From: Chloroflexota bacterium
GTDB taxonomy: Bacteria > Chloroflexota > Ktedonobacteria > Ktedonobacterales > Ktedonobacteraceae
Length of the DNA: 5,780 bases
Direction of reading: 5' to 3'
Assembly (NCBI GenBank): GCA_902810755.1
Contig: CADDYT010000233.1
Span: forward strand, 1 to 5,780
In this document: positions 1 to 4,002 of the stretch, in pieces
How the letters are laid out: every line of letters starts with the position of its first letter
Numbering within the stretch: position 1 is the first letter of the stretch
Translations under genes and position numbers: made by a program
Notes under the pieces: generated by a model
Told to the model about the DNA's origin: nothing
Database searches by the model: none
What the model saw: only the letters and a program-made list of their open reading frames with translations

Positions 1-109
1 GTTGCGGGGAAGCAAGCGTCGCGTCTGCGATTGAAACGCCTGACCGTCTCGCGGTGCTTGCCCAGAAAGACGGTTGTGGGGAAGCAGGCGTCGCGTCTGC
101 GGGGGAGGC
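1..109 (+). CRISPR. Trailer end of a CRISPR array (one full repeat, one spacer, degenerate last repeat)
   Basis: Bases 1-37 form a 37-nt repeat ending in ATTGAAAC, the 3' end typical of many type I and type III CRISPR repeats and the source of the 8-nt crRNA 5' handle. The first 29 bases recur at 73-101 with two changes (C5 to T, A15 to G). The last 8 positions of the second copy (102-109) no longer match, as is usual for the terminal repeat at the trailer end. The stretch between, 38-72, is a 35-nt spacer, giving a 72-nt period. Each repeat can fold into a short stem: bases 12-18 with 22-28, loop TCG. The orientation of ATTGAAAC places the leader and the rest of the array to the left, outside the window. 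No cas gene is visible, so the subtype cannot be assigned. Only two units are present, so the call rests on repeat architecture. Confidence 0.8.
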
Positions 110-125
110 TCCTTCTGGTTTCTCT

Positions 126-154
126 TTGTCGGAACTGTTGGAGAATGGTAGAGT
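126..154 (+). promoter_or_regulatory. Candidate sigma-70-type promoter for the VOC gene
   Basis: TTGTCG at 126-131 (4 of 6 to TTGACA) lies 17 bases before TAGAGT at 149-154 (4 of 6 to TATAAT). Transcription would start near 161, about 30 bases before the start codon of the VOC gene. The spacing is ideal but both boxes are only moderate matches. Confidence 0.4.
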
Positions 155-191
155 TAAAGGTGTCCTTGATAGCTCTGGGTAGGAGATAACT

Positions 192-584
192 ATGTTGACG
201 AATATTGGCACGATCACTGTGCAGGTGTCGGATCAGGATGCGGCACTGGCGTTTTATACGGAGAAACTGGGGTTTGAGACGCGCACCGATCAGCCGATGG
301 GGCCGGGACAGCGGTGGATTGAGGTGGCACCGCCGGGGGCGCAATCACGGATTTTACTGTATAAAGCGACACCGGAAGCTCCAGGGGCGGATTCGTTTGA
401 GGCTGCTCAGGACAGCATCGGCAAGTCTACCAGAATGGTGCTGGAAGTGGATGATATTGTCGCGACCTTCGCGCAACTGAAAGCGAATGGCGTGCCGATT
501 GTGGAGGAGCCGCAGCAGCAGCCCTGGGGCTGGTGGGGCGTCTTCGCCGACCAGGATGGCAACACCTATGGCGTCCATCAGTGA
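192..584 (+). CDS. VOC-family protein (glyoxalase / bleomycin-resistance fold)
   Basis: This 130-aa protein has the size and two-module pattern of a single-chain vicinal oxygen chelate (VOC) protein. Module 1 begins near residue 5 with a strand and the helix VSDQDAALAFY, then LGFE (27-29). Module 2 begins near residue 80 with MVLEVDDIVATF, followed by ANGV, the Trp-rich turn PWGWWG (111-116) and DQDGN (120-124). Family members act as dioxygenases, lyases or drug-binding proteins, usually with a metal held by His/Glu residues. Here the positions aligned with the module-opening His residues are T7 and R81, and the C-terminal ligand Glu in 'DPDGNxxE' is G127. E44 in RWIEVA is retained. A classical metal site therefore looks incomplete, so binding rather than catalysis is possible. 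The ATG is supported by AGGAGA at 181-186, 5 bases upstream. The gene converges on the ABM gene. The substrate cannot be named. Confidence 0.9.
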   Translation: MLTNIGTITVQVSDQDAALAFYTEKLGFETRTDQPMGPGQRWIEVAPPGAQSRILLYKATPEAPGADSFEAAQDSIGKSTRMVLEVDDIVATFAQLKANGVPIVEEPQQQPWGWWGVFADQDGNTYGVHQ

Positions 585-616
585 GGACATGCCATAAAAA
601 ACGCCCCTTCACATGT

Positions 617-641
617 CATCCTTCGCTGTATTCAGGATGGC
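617..641 (-). repeat. Degenerate copy of the palindromic repeat arm
   Basis: Read on the minus strand, this stretch matches the 25-nt arm at 668-692 at 18 of 25 positions. It can also fold on itself: CATCCT (617-622) pairs with AGGATG (634-639) around an 11-nt loop. It looks like an older, single hairpin unit of the same family. Confidence 0.55.
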
Positions 642-667
642 ATATTATGAGAATGGTTCTCTCCTGC

Positions 668-750
668 GTCATGCTGAGCGCAGCGAAGAATCCGAGGGGG
701 CCACGCCGCTCTGTTGGTCACCGGAGATTCTTCGCTGCGCTCAGCATGAC
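668..750. repeat. Perfect 25-nt inverted repeat (REP-like palindrome)
   Basis: The arm GTCATGCTGAGCGCAGCGAA plus GAATC-type end at 668-692 is exactly complementary to 726-750, with a 33-nt centre (693-725) rich in G and C. As RNA or single-stranded DNA it would form a very stable hairpin. The arm has relatives at 617-641 and 3313-3335, so it is a dispersed repeat family in this genome. Such elements are often mobilised by REP-associated or IS200-like transposases, but no such gene is in the window. Confidence 0.85.
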
Positions 751-811
751 ACGTCGGAGCCACGTTTTTATGGCATGCGAAGGGGCGTTTTTTAATAACA
801 GTCATGTAGAG

Positions 812-1099
812 CTAGCTGAGAATCTCGGCGGTGAAGCGGGCGGGACGGGCAATGCTCATGCGCTCGCTGCTCACGCCGCTGTGGTGTTGCTGGAACAGGT
901 CGTTCTGCAAATATTCTTCCACTGCTTCCTTTGACTCCCAGCGAGAAACTGCCTGCATGCTGCCATCTTCGGCTGTCCATAGCTCAAAGCCCAGGAAGCC
1001 ACTGAAGCGTTTCATACCGGGTAGCGCGTGCTTGAAGCCCTCGATTACTGCCTGCCTCTGCTCCTCTGGCACCGAAATGGTATTTACGACAATATACAT
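812..1099 (-). CDS. Antibiotic biosynthesis monooxygenase (ABM) domain protein, IsdG/HmoA-like
   Basis: This 95-aa protein is one dimeric ferredoxin-like ABM domain. It shows the pattern of the heme-degrading IsdG/HmoA group: N6 near the start (MYIVVN), FSGFLGFEL at 32-40, SRWESKEAVEEY at 52-63 and LFQQHH at 68-73. In IsdG-type enzymes an Asn, a Trp and a His form the active site, and they open the heme ring to release iron. Aligned to that pattern, N6 and H73 are kept but the catalytic Trp position is Y63; W54 is the other, structural Trp. Heme degradation is therefore possible but not assured, and a quinol or small-metabolite monooxygenase is an alternative. The ATG is supported by a strong TGAGGAGA at 1115-1108, 8 bases upstream on the minus strand. 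The gene runs alone, convergent with the VOC gene, and has its own promoter with an operator-like palindrome. Confidence 0.88.
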   Translation of the reverse strand: MYIVVNTISVPEEQRQAVIEGFKHALPGMKRFSGFLGFELWTAEDGSMQAVSRWESKEAVEEYLQNDLFQQHHSGVSSERMSIARPARFTAEILS

Positions 1100-1142
1100 T
1101 GGTTTTTTCTCCTCAGTGTTCTAGTGCGTCTGGTTGCTGTCT

Positions 1143-1157
1143 CTGACATATTGTCAG
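1143..1157. promoter_or_regulatory. Operator-like palindrome upstream of the ABM gene
   Basis: CTGACA TAT TGTCAG is a perfect inverted repeat with 6-nt arms and a 3-nt centre. It begins 7 bases downstream of the minus-strand TATAAT box, so it covers the expected transcription start of the ABM gene. That is a standard place for a dimeric repressor to block initiation. The regulator is not in the window, and the motif does not identify a family. Confidence 0.5.
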
Positions 1158-1164
1158 CACATGC

Positions 1165-1170
1165 ATTATA
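1165..1170 (-). promoter_or_regulatory. -10 box of the ABM gene promoter
   Basis: The minus strand carries a perfect TATAAT, preceded by GC as in the two -10 candidates further right. The sequence 17 bases further upstream (TACCCA at 1193-1188) is a poor -35, so the promoter may need an activator or act weakly. Transcription would start near 1158, giving a leader of about 58 nt. Confidence 0.5.
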
Positions 1171-1389
1171 GCGTATCGGGGCCGCAGTGGGTAGCTTCCA
1201 TCGTGTTGGTCTCCGGCGGTTTCTGCTCGCTGCAGCTTTTTTCTGTATGTTGAGCATGAGATGTTCTGACCGACAGGAATCGAGACGAACTTTCATGGGC
1301 ATGGCACGTAGATAAGGATGATGAGGTATGGAAAAAACAGAGAGCGGTGCATCCGGGGTTTTCTGAATGATATGTGAGGATGTTCTATC
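1171..1389. other. Intergenic region upstream of the MutS-like gene, little found
   Basis: No convincing gene or promoter for the MutS-like gene is seen here. A T6 run at 1237-1242 follows a stem of only 4 bp (1223-1226 with 1232-1235), too weak to call a terminator. A 12-codon ORF at 1328-1366 has AAGGA at 1314-1318 but no further support. The only firm element is GAGGA at 1376-1380, the ribosome binding site of the next gene, 9 bases before its ATG. Confidence 0.5.
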
Positions 1390-3291
1390 ATGGTGAAAGT
1401 TACGCAGCGCGTGCAGGTACAGGATACACGGGATGAGAACAGCAAGCGAGAGAGACGCCTGAGTGCGTTAGAGCGCGACGTGGAGCGGGTACAGCGACGG
1501 TTGGATAACCTATCGGCGCGCAGCCTGAGTTTGCGGTCGGCGCAGTTGGGGATTTTTATTGGTGGAGTGGTGGTGAGCATTTTTGTGCTTTTCGCGGTTC
1601 GCTGGCTGGGCGTGCTGGCCTTTGTGCTGACTGGTGTGGCCTTTGTGTGGGCCATGCGCCAGACTCGCAAGGTTGATCAGAGCGTCGTGCGCCATCGTCT
1701 GTGGTTGCAGTTGAAGCAGGCGCAGGTGGCTCGTATGCATCTGGACTGGGATGCGCTTCCGCTGGCCCGGCGCCGTGATGCTGAGGAATATAAAGATCAC
1801 CCCTTTGAGGTTGATCTGGATATTACGGGGGAGCATTCACTGCACCGGCTACTGAATGTGGCCGTTTCATTTGAGGAACGCGAGCGGCTGCTGGATTGGC
1901 TGTTAACTACCACTCCCGACGAAGCGGAGATTCGCAGGCGGCAGGCGCTGGTGCGAGAACTGACCCCCATGTCGCGCTTTCGCGATAAACTGCAACTGCA
2001 CGGATTGTATGCAACACGCTATGATGCAGGGCAGCTGGATGCCGGACAACTGCTGGAATGGCTGGATAAGCCGACATTGCCTCAGATGTCGCCTTCGTCG
2101 CTGCTGCTGCCAACACTGCTCTCAGGTGTGACACTGCTACTGCTAGCATTCTACCTGACGGGGCTGCTCTCGCCACTGTATTTTCTGCTCTTCATGCTGG
2201 TTTCACTCGGCTATTATCTGCTGACTCGCAAGAGCCGGGGCAATCTGGTGGCGGACGTGGCTGGAGTGCGCGATGCTTTCGGGCAGTTAGAACCGATTTT
2301 TACGTATCTGGAACGCTATCCCTACGGCAAGCATGAGCGTGTTAGAGCGTTATGCGCGCCATTTTCTGGAGATAGGACGCGCCGACCTTCGTTTTTGCTC
2401 AAGCGGTTGTCCCACCTGGCATCAGCGGCGGCGTTGGAACAGAGCGATATCCTGGGCCTGGTGGTCAATGCGCTGCTGCCCTGGGATGCCTGGGTGGCGT
2501 ATCAACTGAGTCGATGCCGCGAGCAGATAGCGGAAGTATTACCGGTCTGGCTGGAAGCCTGGTACGAGCTTGAGGCCCTCTGCTCGCTGGCCAATTTTGC
2601 CTATCTCAATCCCGATTTTACCATGCCTGAGCTTGTTGCGGAGACGAATGCGGAAAAAGAGACGCCGGTCTTTGAGGCGGTTGGCCTGGGGCATCCGCTG
2701 ATTGTGAGCGAGCAGAGGGTGGTGAATGACTTTTCTCTCCATACTCTGGGCGAGCTTATTATGATTACAGGCTCGAATATGGCGGGCAAGAGTACGTTCT
2801 TGCGCACGCTGGGCATTAATCTCTGCCTGGCTTACGCCGGTGGCCCGGTGAACGCGAGGAGCTTGCGCACGCGGCTGTTTGAGGTGTATGCCTGTATCAG
2901 GGTGAGCGATTCGCTGGCCGATGGCTATTCGTATTTCTATGCCGAGGTGCGGCGGCTGAAAGGGTTGCTGGCAAAACTGGAGGAGAGACGAGCTTTGCCT
3001 GTCTTCTTCCTGATTGACGAAATCTACAGGGGAACAAATAATTACGAGCGACTGATCGGCAGTCGGGCCTATATCCGGGCGCTGGTGGGCAGGCATTGTG
3101 TAGGCGCGCTTTCAACACATGATCTGGAACTGGTGAAACTATCCGAGACACTCTCGGAAATTCATCATTACCATTTCCGTGAAGAGGTGGTCAATGGACG
3201 ACTTATCTTTGATTACCGGCTGCGTCCCGGCCCCTGCCCCACGCGCAACGCACTGAAGATTATGCAGTTGGAGGGGCTGCCGGTAGAGTAA
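1390..3291 (+). CDS. Membrane-anchored MutS-family ATPase (MutS domain V protein)
   Basis: This 633-aa protein ends in a complete MutS-type ABC ATPase. It has HPLI (435-438), NDFSL, Walker A GSNMAGKST (461-469), the signature region SDSLADGYSYFYAEV (506-520), Walker B FFLIDE (539-544) with RGTN, the STH switch (575-577) and the closing TRNALKIMQLEGLP (618-631). Upstream, residues about 150-400 are helical and resemble the MutS lever/core. Residues 15-50 are charged and heptad-like, a probable coiled coil. Two hydrophobic pairs, about 53-88 and 237-278, predict four membrane helices, the second pair inside the core. There is no room for the MutS mismatch-recognition and connector domains. Canonical MutS is about 850 aa and soluble, so this is a paralogue and not the repair enzyme. 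Similar membrane-bound MutS-like proteins occur in several phyla without known function. It probably uses ATP to clamp or remodel something at the membrane, which is inference. GAGGA lies 9 bases before the ATG. Confidence 0.93.
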   Translation: MVKVTQRVQVQDTRDENSKRERRLSALERDVERVQRRLDNLSARSLSLRSAQLGIFIGGVVVSIFVLFAVRWLGVLAFVLTGVAFVWAMRQTRKVDQSVVRHRLWLQLKQAQVARMHLDWDALPLARRRDAEEYKDHPFEVDLDITGEHSLHRLLNVAVSFEERERLLDWLLTTTPDEAEIRRRQALVRELTPMSRFRDKLQLHGLYATRYDAGQLDAGQLLEWLDKPTLPQMSPSSLLLPTLLSGVTLLLLAFYLTGLLSPLYFLLFMLVSLGYYLLTRKSRGNLVADVAGVRDAFGQLEPIFTYLERYPYGKHERVRALCAPFSGDRTRRPSFLLKRLSHLASAAALEQSDILGLVVNALLPWDAWVAYQLSRCREQIAEVLPVWLEAWYELEALCSLANFAYLNPDFTMPELVAETNAEKETPVFEAVGLGHPLIVSEQRVVNDFSLHTLGELIMITGSNMAGKSTFLRTLGINLCLAYAGGPVNARSLRTRLFEVYACIRVSDSLADGYSYFYAEVRRLKGLLAKLEERRALPVFFLIDEIYRGTNNYERLIGSRAYIRALVGRHCVGALSTHDLELVKLSETLSEIHHYHFREEVVNGRLIFDYRLRPGPCPTRNALKIMQLEGLPVE

Positions 3292-3312
3292 CATGTTCAG
3301 CGCGAACGTATT

Positions 3313-3335
3313 ATGCTGAGCGGAGGCGAAGCATC
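3313..3335 (+). repeat. Solo copy of the palindromic repeat arm
   Basis: ATGCTGAGCGGAGGCGAAGC at 3313-3332 and the bases around it match the 25-nt arm at 668-692 at about 21 of 25 positions with one inserted G. Its ends ATGCT (3313-3317) and AGCAT (3330-3334) can pair. It lies about 20 bases after the stop of the MutS-like gene, a usual place for REP-like elements. Confidence 0.6.
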
Positions 3336-3373
3336 TTCGGCAAATCGTGGGTTGACCTGTCCCACCTTAGCCG

Positions 3374-3411
3374 CTTTGCCCCCGCCCGGCATGGCATATC
3401 CGGGGGAAAAG
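3374..3411. other. GC-rich hairpin between the MutS-like gene and the next gene
   Basis: CTTTGCCCCCG (3374-3384) pairs with CGGGGGAAAAG (3401-3411), giving 10 of 11 pairs around a 16-nt loop. No T run follows on either strand, so it is not a standard intrinsic terminator. It could still slow polymerase, protect the upstream mRNA 3' end or bind a protein. Confidence 0.4.
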
Positions 3412-3422
3412 GTCATAATGGC

Positions 3423-3451
3423 TTGCCAGTTGGAGCATTCTTCGCTATAGT
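3423..3451 (+). promoter_or_regulatory. Sigma-70-type promoter for the 133-aa gene
   Basis: TTGCCA (3423-3428) and TATAGT (3446-3451) are separated by exactly 17 bases, with 5 of 6 bases matching in the -10 box and 4 of 6 in the -35 box. Transcription would start near 3458, about 25 bases before the ATG at 3483. This argues against the in-frame TTG at 3423 as the start codon. Confidence 0.65.
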
Positions 3452-3482
3452 AGTGGTTAAGTTTATCAGGAAGGGAAGTTTG

Positions 3483-3884
3483 ATGTCCTTAGCTGACTAT
3501 TTTTTGCTCAGGGTGTACGAGTTGAAGCCGGGCGTTGAGGCGAGGGAACTGGAACGACTGGCGGCGAGTGGGTTGGCGGAGATGCAGGGCTGGATAACGG
3601 GCGTGAAACGTTTTTCCCTCCTACGGCTGCATGAGGAGGGTGCGCCTGCCCCGGCGGGAACAGGAACGGCGGAGGAGACCGCGAACACAGCGCGCTACCT
3701 GCTCCTGCTGCACTTTGCCAGCTACGAGGCATACAGCCGCTGGCGGCTGGTGGAGGCTGAGGGCGCGGACTTCTGGGAACGCTACGCCTCCGTGATGATT
3801 GCCTGGGAGCAACTGGGCCAGCCTGCCATGGAATTGTCCGGGGAGGCAGTGGTCGATATCCTCTTTCCTGCCAGTCAGGGCTGA
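3483..3884 (+). CDS. Protein of unknown function, possible dimeric alpha/beta-barrel fold
   Basis: This 133-aa protein is not recognised by family. Its predicted order is strand (DYFLLRVYEL, 5-14), helix (18-36), strand (KRFSLLRL, 42-49), an Ala/Pro/Gly-rich loop (about 50-68), strand (RYLLLLHF, 71-78), a long helix rich in Trp and Tyr (81-108), and strand (EAVVDILF, 121-128). That beta-alpha-beta-beta-alpha-beta order is the ferredoxin-like plan of ABM, EthD and NIPSNAP proteins, so a small monooxygenase-like or ligand-binding dimer is a reasonable guess. No catalytic residue can be named. There is no signal peptide or membrane segment, so it should be cytoplasmic. The ATG at 3483 is chosen over an in-frame upstream TTG because AAGGGA lies 6 bases before it and the promoter occupies the upstream stretch. 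It is separated from both neighbours by more than 100 bases and probably has its own transcript. Confidence 0.75.
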   Translation: MSLADYFLLRVYELKPGVEARELERLAASGLAEMQGWITGVKRFSLLRLHEEGAPAPAGTGTAEETANTARYLLLLHFASYEAYSRWRLVEAEGADFWERYASVMIAWEQLGQPAMELSGEAVVDILFPASQG

Positions 3885-3927
3885 TCTTGCCTGATACCGG
3901 TAATACTGGCTATTTTGCCTGTTCATC

Positions 3928-3936
3928 TGCTATAGT
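3928..3936 (+). promoter_or_regulatory. Extended -10 promoter upstream of the FHA-PrsW gene
   Basis: TGCTATAGT is an extended -10 element (TGn followed by TATAGT). No good -35 lies 16-18 bases upstream; the nearest TTGCCT (3915-3920) is only 10 bases away. The extended TG could compensate. Transcription would start near 3943, giving a leader of about 60 nt before the ATG at 4003. It shares several blocks with the promoter at 3423-3451. Confidence 0.5.
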
Positions 3937-3961
3937 TAAGATAATGGTTAGAGGAACGTTG

Positions 3962-3979
3962 ATGCGCGTACCTGTATAG
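3962..3979 (+). other. Five-codon mini-ORF (MRVPV) with a strong ribosome binding site
   Basis: GAGGA at 3951-3955 lies 6 bases before ATG at 3962, which opens only five codons before TAG at 3977-3979. It is out of frame with the next gene and ends 23 bases before its ATG. It could be a leader peptide that tunes translation of the FHA-PrsW gene, or a leftover translation start. Nothing shows that it is used. Confidence 0.2.
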
Positions 3980-4002
3980 ATTGAGAGTGCCGGGAAGAGA
4001 GC

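Larger units (their letters stand above)
616..777. mobile_element. Candidate MITE-like or palindromic insertion in the terminator loop, flanked by CATG
   Basis: The segment between the two CATG copies (612-615 and 774-777) contains no credible gene. It holds three arms of one short repeat family in alternating orientation: 617-641 (-), 668-692 (+) and 726-750 (-). Removing 616-777 restores a compact terminator, which suggests insertion with a 4-bp target duplication. The ends of the segment are not good inverted repeats of each other, and CATG is a short palindrome that could match by chance. The insertion model is an inference. Confidence 0.4.
595..794. terminator. Bidirectional intrinsic terminator, arms separated by inserted repeat DNA
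   Basis: TAAAAAACGCCCCTTC at 595-610 is a perfect 16-nt inverted match to 779-794, and CATG flanks the inner edge of both arms (612-615 and 774-777). The GC-rich stem bordered by A6 on the left and T6 on the right is the classic form of a terminator that works in both directions. It sits between the stops of two convergent genes (584 and 814). The arms are now 168 bases apart, filled by palindromic repeats. If one CATG and the DNA between are removed, the remaining hairpin has a 6-nt loop (ACATGC). Whether the long version still terminates is not known from sequence. Confidence 0.7.

Noticed and set aside
533..934. Open reading frames across the palindromic region (533-934 and 613-795, +)
   Set aside because: They run through inverted repeats and the terminator and overlap the ABM gene antisense. 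They have no ribosome site and no family resemblance.
1223..1242. Hairpin followed by T6, considered as a terminator
   Set aside because: The stem is only 4 bp (CTGC/GCAG), and no plus-strand gene ends upstream of it within the spacer.
1084..1302. Minus-strand ORF of 72 codons upstream of the ABM gene
   Set aside because: It overlaps the start, ribosome site, operator and -10 box of the ABM gene, and its Arg-rich composition looks like random translation.
1318..1377. Short leader ORFs before the MutS-like gene (1318-1377 and 1328-1366)
   Set aside because: The ribosome-site spacing is poor for the first and only fair for the second. There is no regulatory pattern such as codon runs or alternative hairpins.
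2539..3096. Minus-strand ORF of 185 codons inside the MutS-like gene
   Set aside because: It is antisense to the conserved ATPase domain and has no recognisable motif.
3870..3916. Possible terminator after the 133-aa gene (GCCAGT ... ACTGGC followed by TATTTT)
   Set aside because: The inner part pairs badly, with TCAGG/CCTGA and an 11-base asymmetric bulge. The stem also overlaps the end of the gene, so support is too weak.
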